7,222 nucleotides of DNA from Bryobacteraceae bacterium (lineage in GTDB: Bacteria > Acidobacteriota > Terriglobia > Bryobacterales > Bryobacteraceae), in NCBI GenBank assembly GCA_025929455.1, contig JAICMB010000163.1, positions 1 through 7,222 on the forward strand. Direction: 5' to 3'. This document shows positions 1 to 6,842 of this stretch, in pieces (the stretch's first letter is position 1; each line of letters opens with the position of its first letter). Both the position numbers and the translations under genes were made by a program. The notes below the pieces were generated by a model that did no database searches, was not told the DNA's origin, and saw only the letters and a program-made list of their open reading frames with translations.

Positions 1-1080
1 AGCCTGCACACAGCGTTTCCAACGCGCGGGCATTTCCTTCGTGCCGCGCAGGATTTTGCCGTTGAACGCGAAATCCTCTTCCTGGAACGGCGCCGGCAAC
101 TGCTCGGCGTTCGCGGCCAGCGCGTGCCAGGTCAGATACGTCTTCAGATCGTCCAAGCTGGTGTCCGCCAGCAACGGGGTGAGCGCTTTCACGAAGTCCG
201 GCACGGCTACGTTCAATGTCTGCACCGGGCGGATGCCCGTATCGGTGAGATACGCTTTCCAATTGAAATCCGGCGTGAGTGCGTCGAGCTCGGCAACCGT
301 CATCTTGTGATAGGTGTTATTCGGATTGCGGCGTGCAACACGCTCCATCGACGCCTTCGCCAGCGCGGTTTCGATCTTCATGATCGCCTGCACTTGGGCA
401 TCTTCATTGCCGGGCGCCTCGTTGCGCGCTTTCGCCAACAGACCGAGCATGTTCTTGATGTGCTGCTCGTATTGTTGGCGCAGCTTTACCGAGCGCGGAT
501 CGGTGCGCAAATAGTAATCGCGGTCCGGCAGGCCCAGCCCGCCCTGATCCACGCTGGCGATGTTCTCACTCGCGTGCTTAGCATCGGGCCGCACGTAAAA
601 TGTGAAAAACGCGAGCACCCGGTTATCGTGCAAACGCGCCAGCTCCGCCGGAAGCTGCTGCTTCGTGGTCAGCTTCGCGATGCGGTCGAGCATCGGCGCA
701 ATCGGCTCGATGCCGTTGGCGTCGATCGCCGCTTCATCCATGCACGAAGCATAGAAATCGCCGATCTTCTGCTCCACCGGCGTGCGCGCCGCGCTCGTCG
801 CCGCGGCCTTCTCCAGAATGTCGCGCTCGATCTGCAGGTTCCGTTCCTGCAACTCGTCAAACCGGCTCCAGCGCGGGCGGTCCGGCGGAATGGGATGTGT
901 GTTGCGCCACGTTCCGCAAGCGTATTGATAGAAGTTCTGGCATGGACTCACACTCGTGTCCATGGCCTTGAGATCGATACCGGACGCGGAAGCGGTTCCC
1001 GCTGTGGACGCCGGACCGGCGGCAGATACGATGGCGGCAGCGCAAAGCGCCGCAAGCGGAACGCGAATGGCAAGCGACAT
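1..1080 (-). CDS. M13 family zinc metallopeptidase (neprilysin/PepO-like), N-terminal 360 residues, truncated by the window edge
   Basis: Reading the minus strand from the ATG at 1080 gives 360 residues with no stop to base 1. Residues 1 to about 20 form a signal peptide (basic start, Ala/Leu/Val core, Ala-rich cleavage zone), so the enzyme is exported. M13 family hallmarks follow in order: PCQNFYQYACGTW (46-58), IPPDRPRWSRFDEL (64-77), DFYASCMDE (108-116), LPDRDYY (184-190), RRNPNNTYHKM (250-260) and WKRC (354-357). Family members are usually near 670-700 residues, so about half is missing. The zinc and catalytic motifs (HExxH, ExxxD) lie beyond the left edge, and activity cannot be judged. 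M13 enzymes cleave small peptides outside the cytoplasm. The gene starts 31 bases after the EpsI stop on the same strand and is probably the third gene of that operon. No clear Shine-Dalgarno sequence precedes the ATG. Family assignment is firm; the substrate is unknown. Confidence 0.93.
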   Translation of the reverse strand, partial: MSLAIRVPLAALCAAAIVSAAGPASTAGTASASGIDLKAMDTSVSPCQNFYQYACGTWRNTHPIPPDRPRWSRFDELQERNLQIERDILEKAAATSAARTPVEQKIGDFYASCMDEAAIDANGIEPIAPMLDRIAKLTTKQQLPAELARLHDNRVLAFFTFYVRPDAKHASENIASVDQGGLGLPDRDYYLRTDPRSVKLRQQYEQHIKNMLGLLAKARNEAPGNEDAQVQAIMKIETALAKASMERVARRNPNNTYHKMTVAELDALTPDFNWKAYLTDTGIRPVQTLNVAVPDFVKALTPLLADTSLDDLKTYLTWHALAANAEQLPAPFQEEDFAFNGKILRGTKEMPARWKRCVQA

Positions 1081-1111
1081 ATAACAAAATTGTCGCGCGC
1101 CCGGCGAGCGT

Positions 1112-1756
1112 TTACGATTGCGGCAAGAAAGACTGCAGCGTGGGATAGAAATTGCGAACGAAATCGATGCCCGTATCGGTCGCCTGCTGGTCCGTTACAC
1201 CATTGCCAAGCGGCACCACCACGCGCACCAGCGCGGTGTCGGTGCGGTTGTATCGCAACGCGTCGAGTACGACATACACTTTCGCCCTATACTCGCTCGC
1301 AACCACCCGATCGCGCGACTGATACCAATACAGGACCAGCGCCTTCGAATCGCCTTTCTGCACGATATAGCGATTGACATTCATCGGCGCCGCGCGACCG
1401 GGGACCGTAACCGGAATCGTGTCCGAAACAGTCCAGATCCACCCCGTACCCGGCAGGCAATTCTTCGGTGAGTGCGGCGTCGCGCCGGTGCGCTGCGATT
1501 TGAAGAATGCTACGAACAGGTTCGCCAGCCGCCCCGAATTGTCGCCGTAGTCGCGATTGATGTAATCGTCGGCGCGAAGCACATCCTTGACCTCCTGCTC
1601 CATGACGCCCTGCTGCACCATGTGCCAGGGACCCAGGAACAACGGAAACTGGTCGAACGACCGGTATGCCGGAACCTTCTCATGGCGCGAAAAGCCGTAG
1701 AACAGGCCCGTTTGCGTAAGCAGAATCGCGCTCAGCACGAACGCCGCGCGGGTCAT
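1112..1756 (-). CDS. epsI: EpsI family protein (exosortase-associated, DUF3485-type)
   Basis: The 214-residue protein has one N-terminal hydrophobic segment (about residues 4-21) that acts as a membrane anchor or uncleaved signal, followed by an extracytoplasmic domain. EpsI hallmarks are visible: the FPLFLGPW segment (37-44), LRADDYINRDYG (60-71), and HSPKNCLPGTGW (95-106), whose His, Cys and Trp are the most conserved part of the family. The family works with exosortases, either as a separate protein as here or fused to the exosortase C-terminus. Its biochemical role is not settled; it has been linked to exopolysaccharide production and protein sorting. The ATG overlaps the exosortase TGA (ATGA, 1753-1756) and is preceded by GGGAGG, so start choice and coupling are well supported. 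The length is normal for the family. The closest alternative name would be the C-terminal domain of an EpsI-fused exosortase, split off into its own gene. Confidence 0.93.
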   Translation of the reverse strand: MTRAAFVLSAILLTQTGLFYGFSRHEKVPAYRSFDQFPLFLGPWHMVQQGVMEQEVKDVLRADDYINRDYGDNSGRLANLFVAFFKSQRTGATPHSPKNCLPGTGWIWTVSDTIPVTVPGRAAPMNVNRYIVQKGDSKALVLYWYQSRDRVVASEYRAKVYVVLDALRYNRTDTALVRVVVPLGNGVTDQQATDTGIDFVRNFYPTLQSFLPQS

Positions 1757-2661
1757 CGTGTAACCGCCTCCCGCGCGCGGGAAGCTTTCTTAAACGCGTC
1801 GTAGATGGTATTGATGAGCTTGTGCACGCCAATCAAAATAATGAGAGCGATCACAAACATCACCCAGCCTTCGAAGGTATGGAACACGCCCTGCGCAAGG
1901 TCCGTCCGGATTTCGCTCAGCACGCCAGTGATCGTCACGCGCGCCGCATTCACCATGATCGCGATGGGGATCGTAGCAAGCAGCAGCACTCCACGCATCC
2001 AAGCTTTCTTATCGAAAAAGTACGCGTATACCAATGACAGGAACGACAGTGACAGCAGCGAGCGGATGCCGCTGCACGCTTCCACCACCGACAGCTTTTG
2101 GCTCGCCAGTTCCAGCACGTTGCCGTCGCGCAGCACCGGAATGCCCAGCAGCCCGAGCAACATTTCCGCCATGCGCGATGCGAAAATCTGCAGCGGCAGG
2201 GTGATGCGGGCGTAAATGATCGCCGGGATCGGGATCATGAAACACAGCAGGAATATCGGGAACGCAAGCTTCTTCAGCGTCTGCGTGCCGCGCACCAACA
2301 GGATCGATCCGATGATCGCGATAATGAGCGAGGTGCGCGCCAGGAACAACTCCGCGCCGAGCGTGCCGAGCATCATCTGGAACGCGCTCCACAATAGGAT
2401 CAGCACGCCCCAGTAGTTCGGCTTCGGCACGATCGCCATGAGCTCGTGCCGCCGCTGCCAGGCGATGTATCCCGCGATGATGGGCACAAAAAAACCGTGC
2501 CCCATATCTTCATCGTTCGCCCATTGGCGGACCAGCAGATGGATCACGGGCGCATAGCAGATCGCCAGCAGCGCGGCGAACCAGAGCAGCCCTATAAGCT
2601 GCGTCCTGCGAGGTCCGGCGGACGCTTCAGCAGGGCCCATGCTCTTGGCGTACGTTGCCAT
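1753..2661 (-). CDS. xrt: Exosortase (EpsH/XrtA-type integral membrane transpeptidase)
   Basis: The 302-residue protein is very hydrophobic, with roughly eight membrane segments between residues 22 and 285, as expected for the EpsH/exosortase family. The three conserved family residues are present in their usual settings: Cys196 in VVEACSGIRSL, Arg241 in VNAARVT and His261 in GVFHTFEGW. The N-terminal loop motif DMGHGFFVP (52-60) is also typical. Exosortases cleave C-terminal PEP-CTERM-like sorting tails at the inner membrane, with a presumed Cys nucleophile, and often serve organisms that make exopolysaccharide. The ATG at 2661 is chosen because an in-frame TAA lies just upstream (complement of 2674-2676); Met8 at 2640 is the only other early start. 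No good Shine-Dalgarno sequence precedes either. The gene overlaps epsI by four bases. The subfamily is uncertain, although the adjacent epsI favours the XrtA type. No sorting substrate lies in this window. Confidence 0.95.
   Translation of the reverse strand: MATYAKSMGPAEASAGPRRTQLIGLLWFAALLAICYAPVIHLLVRQWANDEDMGHGFFVPIIAGYIAWQRRHELMAIVPKPNYWGVLILLWSAFQMMLGTLGAELFLARTSLIIAIIGSILLVRGTQTLKKLAFPIFLLCFMIPIPAIIYARITLPLQIFASRMAEMLLGLLGIPVLRDGNVLELASQKLSVVEACSGIRSLLSLSFLSLVYAYFFDKKAWMRGVLLLATIPIAIMVNAARVTITGVLSEIRTDLAQGVFHTFEGWVMFVIALIILIGVHKLINTIYDAFKKASRAREAVTR
1767..1772 (-). promoter_or_regulatory. Ribosome binding site of epsI
   Basis: Reading the minus strand, GGGAGG lies 10 bases before the epsI ATG at 1756, inside the last codons of the exosortase gene. 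It supports the ATGA-overlap start and translational coupling of the two genes. It is the clearest Shine-Dalgarno sequence in this operon; the genes either side of it lack one. Confidence 0.6.
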
Positions 2662-2747
2662 TGCACAACTTAGTTAAGCACACGAGTCTGCTCGCCAGGG
2701 GAGATCAAAAGTACCATCGCCGCCACTCTTTGGGACCAGCCGATACA
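2662..2747. promoter_or_regulatory. Divergent intergenic region between the exosortase and S55 protease genes
   Basis: These 86 bases separate two divergent genes and so must hold, or lie next to, promoters for both units unless these start inside the neighbouring genes. It is more AT-rich at its left end (around 2661-2680) than the flanking coding DNA. No -35/-10 pair with normal spacing could be assigned on either strand. Small inverted repeats are visible: CTTA/TAAG at 2669-2678 and CGAG/CTCG at 2683-2694, each with 4-base arms, too short to call an operator. The role is inferred from gene arrangement only. Confidence 0.45.
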
Positions 2748-4538
2748 ATGGAACCTGTGCGCTTTTGCCGAGCGTTTCCGTTGGCCCTTATTTTAGCATC
2801 GCTTGCGAGCCCCCCGGCCGCGATTGCGCAAGCGGTACCGGGCGCGCGCGGCATCTTCCCGCTCAAAGACGTGCGCGCCGGGCAGCACGGCACCGGCAGA
2901 ACCGTGTTCCAGGGCGGCCGCATCGAGGAGTTCCAGGTAGAGGTGCTGGGCGTGCTCGAAAATCTCGGCCCCAAGCAGAACGTCATCATCGCGCGTCTCT
3001 CCGGCGGCCCGCTCGCCAAGACCGGAGTGATACAAGGCATGAGCGGCAGTCCCGTCTACATTGACGGACGTCTGGCCGGAGCGGTCGCCATGGGTTTCAG
3101 TTTCGCAACCGAACCCATTGCCGGCATCCGGCCGATCGAGGATATGTTCGCGGTAAATCCGCCGCTTCCGAAGGCCAGCCGCGCGCCCGTTCATACTGCC
3201 TCTGCGTTCAGCGTGCCGCCGCTCCCAGCGGAACCCGCGCTGCCCAACGCCGGTGGCCTCGTCGACATCGCAACGCCCGTTTCGTTCTCCGGCTTCACGC
3301 GTGGCACGCTCGACCACTTCGCGCCGGACCTTCGGAAAGCCGGCCTGCAGCCGGTGCAAGGCGTCTCGAGCGGCGGGCATCTGCCGAACGCTATGGTCAA
3401 CCCCGAGCTACTGCATCCGGGTGACATCATCACGGTGCAGTTGCTTTCCGGCGACATGAGCATCGGCGCCGACGGTACCGTCACAACAATCGAAGGTAAA
3501 AATGTTTATGCGTTCGGGCACCGCTTTCTCGCGGTCGGCAACACCGACCTGCCGTTCGCGCGCGCCGACGTGATCACCGTTTTGCCCGATCTTGCGAGTT
3601 CGTTCAAGATATCGACTGCGAAAGAATGGATGGGCGCGATTACGCAGGACCGCAGCACCAGCGTCGTCGGCGTGCTCGGCCGGCGCGCTTCTACGGTGCC
3701 ACTCAGCATCGCCGTGCGCGGCGCCCGGCACGCTCCCGCCGACTACGAAATGCGCATGGTGAACGATCGCGCGCTATCGCCGCTGATCGTGCAGATGGCG
3801 GTGTTTTCCGCCATCGATGCGACCGAGCGCGCCGCCGGCATCAGCAGTTACGCCATCCAGGGCCGTATCGATTTCAATAAAGGCGTGCCGCCGGTCATTC
3901 TCGACAACACCTACGCCGCGGATGCGAACGCGCCCGCCCTCGCCGCCCTGGGCGTCGCCGCGCCGCTCGCCTACGCTATGGCGGCCGGCTTCACCGATCT
4001 GAAGGTGCAGGACATTTCGCTCAACATCCATGCCGCCGAAAGCAAGCGCGTGTTGCAGGTTGACGACGTGACCGCGCGCCGCGATGTGCGGCCGGGTGAT
4101 GCACTCGACCTGCATGTTTCGTTTACCGGCGAGAACGGCGCGGTTATCGAGCGCACGGTGCGCTGGCAGGTGCCCGTGGGCATCGAGGCGGGTCAGTTGC
4201 AAATTTCTGTGTCGGACGCCTACACCGCGAATCTCGCGGAGTTGCAGCGTCTTTCAGTAGTACCCAAGTCGCCGCAGCAGGTAACCGCCAATATCAACAG
4301 CCTGCGTACGAACACCGGCGCATACGTGCGCATCTGGCGCAACGAAACGGCGTATCAGTCGCAGGGCATGGACCTGCCCGATCCGCCGCCGTCCGTTGCA
4401 CTGGTGTTCGCGAAAGGCCAGGGCGCTTCGGCGATGAATCTCTACAGCCCTGGTTCGACGGTCGCGGAGATGCGGCTCGATATGGGTGATGCCGTCGTCT
4501 CCGGATCGAAATCGACACAGGTGGAAGTCGCTCCATGA
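2748..4538 (+). CDS. Secreted SpoIVB peptidase S55 domain protein
   Basis: The ATG at 2748 gives a 596-residue protein with a signal peptide (residues 1-29, cleavage likely after AIAQA). A TTG at 2655 is in frame, but it would put 31 odd residues before the signal peptide and overlap the exosortase start. The S55 serine-protease signature GMSGSPVYIDGRLAGAV spans residues 97-113, with Ser99 at the position of the nucleophile in trypsin-like GDSGGP motifs. It is preceded by TVFQGGRIEEFQVEVLGVL. The second S55 half, GTVTTIEGKNVYAFGHRF, carries His258 and is followed by QDRSTSVVGVLGRR. Both presumed catalytic residues are present. In Bacillus SpoIVB the His half comes before the Ser half; here the order is reversed. 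No PDZ domain like that of SpoIVB is recognised. The last 180 or so residues look beta-rich and Ig-like, with no membrane anchor. SpoIVB cleaves a sporulation signalling partner, but this homologue's substrate is unknown. The next gene overlaps by ATGA. Confidence 0.88.
   Translation: MEPVRFCRAFPLALILASLASPPAAIAQAVPGARGIFPLKDVRAGQHGTGRTVFQGGRIEEFQVEVLGVLENLGPKQNVIIARLSGGPLAKTGVIQGMSGSPVYIDGRLAGAVAMGFSFATEPIAGIRPIEDMFAVNPPLPKASRAPVHTASAFSVPPLPAEPALPNAGGLVDIATPVSFSGFTRGTLDHFAPDLRKAGLQPVQGVSSGGHLPNAMVNPELLHPGDIITVQLLSGDMSIGADGTVTTIEGKNVYAFGHRFLAVGNTDLPFARADVITVLPDLASSFKISTAKEWMGAITQDRSTSVVGVLGRRASTVPLSIAVRGARHAPADYEMRMVNDRALSPLIVQMAVFSAIDATERAAGISSYAIQGRIDFNKGVPPVILDNTYAADANAPALAALGVAAPLAYAMAAGFTDLKVQDISLNIHAAESKRVLQVDDVTARRDVRPGDALDLHVSFTGENGAVIERTVRWQVPVGIEAGQLQISVSDAYTANLAELQRLSVVPKSPQQVTANINSLRTNTGAYVRIWRNETAYQSQGMDLPDPPPSVALVFAKGQGASAMNLYSPGSTVAEMRLDMGDAVVSGSKSTQVEVAP
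4519..4527 (+). promoter_or_regulatory. Ribosome binding site of the beta-propeller gene
   Basis: AGGTGGAAG lies within the last codons of the S55 gene and ends 7 bases before the ATG at 4535. It is a fair purine-rich Shine-Dalgarno match and supports initiation at the ATGA overlap. Confidence 0.5.
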
Positions 4539-6772
4539 AGCACGGTATCGGCGCATGTGCGCTGGCGCTGGCGGGCGTGTGCGCCTGGGCGGCAACCACG
4601 ACCGCATGGGAGATGAGCACCTACCAGGACCTGGTGCGCGGAAGGTTCGACGGCGTCGCCCTCGATCGCGATGGCAGACTCACACTCGCGCCGAAACTGA
4701 GTACCGTTCTCGCTTCCGGACAGTCCATCGTGTGGAGTCTGGCGCAGACGCCCGGCGGCGTGATTTACGCCGGCACGGGCCACCGCGGGCGTGTCTACCG
4801 CATCGAGCCGAACGGCACGAAAACGGTTGTATGGACCGCCGATCAGCCTGAAATATTCGCGGTTGCCGCGGGCCCGCATGGGGACGTGTACGCGGCGACT
4901 TCGCCTGACGGCAAAGTCTATCGCCTGCACAATGGCGCGGCCACCGAAGTCTACGCGCCGAAAGCGAAATACATCTGGTCGCTGGCGGTAGCGAGCGACG
5001 GTGCGCTGTACATCGGGACGGGCATGCCCGGAAACATCTACCGCGTCGCGCCGGGCGGAACGGGCGAGTTGTGGTACCAGACGGGTCAATCGCACGTGAT
5101 GTCGCTCGCGGTCGATAGCCAGGCCCGGGTGCTGGCGGGCACGGAGCCCAACGGCATTCTGTACCGTGTAAGCGGCAAAGGGCAAGCCTTCGTGCTCTAC
5201 GATGCGAACCTGCCGGAGATTCACTCCGTTCGGGCGTTGCCCGACGGTACCGTTTACGCTGCGGCGCTGGGCGGCGCTGTGACGAATCGCGCGCTGCACG
5301 GCTTGCCTGTGTCGGTTGGCTCGTCTGCGATCACTGTCACGGCACCGGCGACTAGCATCACCGTGACGGATTCGGCCGACGCACAAACCGGACCCGAAGT
5401 GAAAGCGCCCACGGCCACGCCGAAAACAGCAACGCCCGTGACTCAGAGCGCGATCACCGTCGCAGGCTCGATCGAAGTGCCGGGCCTTGAAAAGTCCGCG
5501 ATCTACCGCGTTAACCCCGACAACACCGTCGAGACCATGTGGTCTTCGAAAGACGAGAACATCTACGATTTCACCTTGCGCGCGGACGGATCCATAACCG
5601 CCGCCACCGACCTGCAAGGCCGCATCTACCGCATCGGCCACGATCGCAAAGCCTCGCTCATCGCCGAAACGAATCAGGGCGAAGCCACGCGTCTGCTGCC
5701 GGCCGCCGCCGGTCTTCTCGTGGGCACCGGGGATACGGGCGAGATCCTGCGGCTCGATTCCATCGCGAACACAACCGGCTCTTACGAATCGCCCGTACAT
5801 GACGCCAACACCGTCGCGCGTTGGGGCCGCTTGTCGTGGCATGGCGCCGCAGGCAGCGCGTCCTTTCAAACCCGCACGGGCAACTCCCTGCGCCCCGATC
5901 AGACCTGGAGCGCATGGTCGGCCGCGATCACCGACCCGCAGCGCGCCGAGGTGAAAAGTCCCAACGCCCGCTATATTCAATGGCGCGTACAGTTGATGGG
6001 CGCGAATGCGGAAATCGATGACGTTACGATCGCGTACGTTCCGCAAAACACGCCGCCGGTGGTGCGCAGCATCAGCGTGACGCCGCAGAGCTCGACGGGC
6101 GCCACGCAGAAGACGACAGCATCCACCAGCACCTCCTCAACTGCCGCATATACCGTGACCGTCACCGATACCGCAGGCGGCGAGACCGCCTCAAGCTCGA
6201 GCGGCACGCCCGCGCAAACCGTGTCGCGCACGCAGGGAGCGCAGTTGCTCATCTCATGGCAAGCCGACGACCCAGATGGCGACCATCTCACGTACGCGCT
6301 CTATTTCCGCGGCGAGGGTGAGACGCAATGGAAGCTGCTGAAAACCAATCTCACCGACAACTCGTACACGATCGATGGCGACTCGCTGGCCGACGGCCGC
6401 TATTACTTCCGCGTCATCGCGTCCGACCGGCTCTCGAACCCACCGCAATACGCGCGCCAGAGCGATCTGGTCAGCTCACCTGTTGTGATCGATAACACGC
6501 CGCCGCTGGTAACGTTGACAGCGCCGCGGCGTAATGGCGCACAGGTCGAAATGGAAGCGAGCGCAACGGATGCCGCTTCCGCGCTGCGCCGCTGCGAATA
6601 TTCGATCGACGCCGGTCCCTGGACGCCCGTCGAAGCCGCCGACGGCGTTACGGACGCGCCACAGGAGACGTTTCATATCGCGGTGAATCTGCGTCCCGGC
6701 GAGCACCTGATCGTGGTGCGCGTGTTCGACGCAGCGAATAACGCGGGGCTGGCGAAGGCCGTCGTGCATTAG
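4535..6772 (+). CDS. Secreted beta-propeller protein with C-terminal beta-sandwich (Ig/FnIII-like) domains
   Basis: The 745-residue protein begins with a signal peptide (about 1-20). Residues 65-409 hold repeats of the form I-W-S-L-A-x(4)-G-x-(V/L)-Y-x-G-T-x(4)-G-x-(I/V)-Y-R. Examples start near 65, 107, 147, 188 and 229; the last is interrupted and resumes near 322, and two weaker ones follow near 343 and 384. About seven blades are therefore likely. Residues 250-320 are a Ser/Thr/Ala/Pro-rich insert inside the fifth blade. Residues 412-502 look like a beta-sandwich (RTGNSLRPDQTWSAW, ARYIQWRV). A second Ser/Thr-rich linker (504-568) leads to a fibronectin III-like domain (570-650, with DDPDGDHLTYALYFR and DGRYYFRVIASD) and a final Ig-like domain (655-745). 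No catalytic motif, lipobox, membrane anchor or PEP-CTERM tail is seen. The ATG overlaps the S55 TGA, so the two are co-translated. A binding or scaffold role in the envelope is inferred; the true function is unknown. Confidence 0.85.
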   Translation: MKHGIGACALALAGVCAWAATTTAWEMSTYQDLVRGRFDGVALDRDGRLTLAPKLSTVLASGQSIVWSLAQTPGGVIYAGTGHRGRVYRIEPNGTKTVVWTADQPEIFAVAAGPHGDVYAATSPDGKVYRLHNGAATEVYAPKAKYIWSLAVASDGALYIGTGMPGNIYRVAPGGTGELWYQTGQSHVMSLAVDSQARVLAGTEPNGILYRVSGKGQAFVLYDANLPEIHSVRALPDGTVYAAALGGAVTNRALHGLPVSVGSSAITVTAPATSITVTDSADAQTGPEVKAPTATPKTATPVTQSAITVAGSIEVPGLEKSAIYRVNPDNTVETMWSSKDENIYDFTLRADGSITAATDLQGRIYRIGHDRKASLIAETNQGEATRLLPAAAGLLVGTGDTGEILRLDSIANTTGSYESPVHDANTVARWGRLSWHGAAGSASFQTRTGNSLRPDQTWSAWSAAITDPQRAEVKSPNARYIQWRVQLMGANAEIDDVTIAYVPQNTPPVVRSISVTPQSSTGATQKTTASTSTSSTAAYTVTVTDTAGGETASSSSGTPAQTVSRTQGAQLLISWQADDPDGDHLTYALYFRGEGETQWKLLKTNLTDNSYTIDGDSLADGRYYFRVIASDRLSNPPQYARQSDLVSSPVVIDNTPPLVTLTAPRRNGAQVEMEASATDAASALRRCEYSIDAGPWTPVEAADGVTDAPQETFHIAVNLRPGEHLIVVRVFDAANNAGLAKAVVH

Positions 6773-6842
6773 CGTAGGACAGCTCAGCTGCTCAAACCTA
6801 TTAGTTAACGAAGCGGCCCCTCCGACCGTCTGTTCCATGTAG
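6773..6842. other. Intergenic stretch after the propeller gene, no terminator seen
   Basis: These 70 bases follow the TAG stop of the propeller gene. No GC-rich hairpin with a following T-run is visible, so a factor-independent terminator cannot be called. The short self-complementary CAGCTCAGCTG near 6780-6790 has no usable loop. Nothing else is recognised here. Confidence 0.4.

Noticed and set aside
124..1377. Open plus-strand frame of 417 codons
   Set aside because: It is antisense to the M13 peptidase and epsI, is Arg/His-rich, and has no family features; the minus-strand readings carry well-known motifs.
4535..4609. Possible lipoprotein signal on the propeller protein (Cys at residue 16, LAGVC)
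   Set aside because: Val directly before the Cys does not fit a lipobox (usually Gly or Ala there), and a normal Ala-rich signal peptidase I site lies just downstream.
4442..6046. Open minus-strand frame of 534 codons opposite the S55/propeller genes
   Set aside because: It is Arg/Gly/Val/Ala-rich with no recognisable domain and lies antisense to the clear propeller repeats. Long antisense frames are common in GC-rich DNA with strong codon bias.
2670..6808. The 8-mer TTAGTTAA occurs both upstream of the S55 gene (2670) and after the propeller gene (6801)
   Set aside because: The match does not extend past eight bases and is easily due to chance; it does not support a repeat or element boundary.
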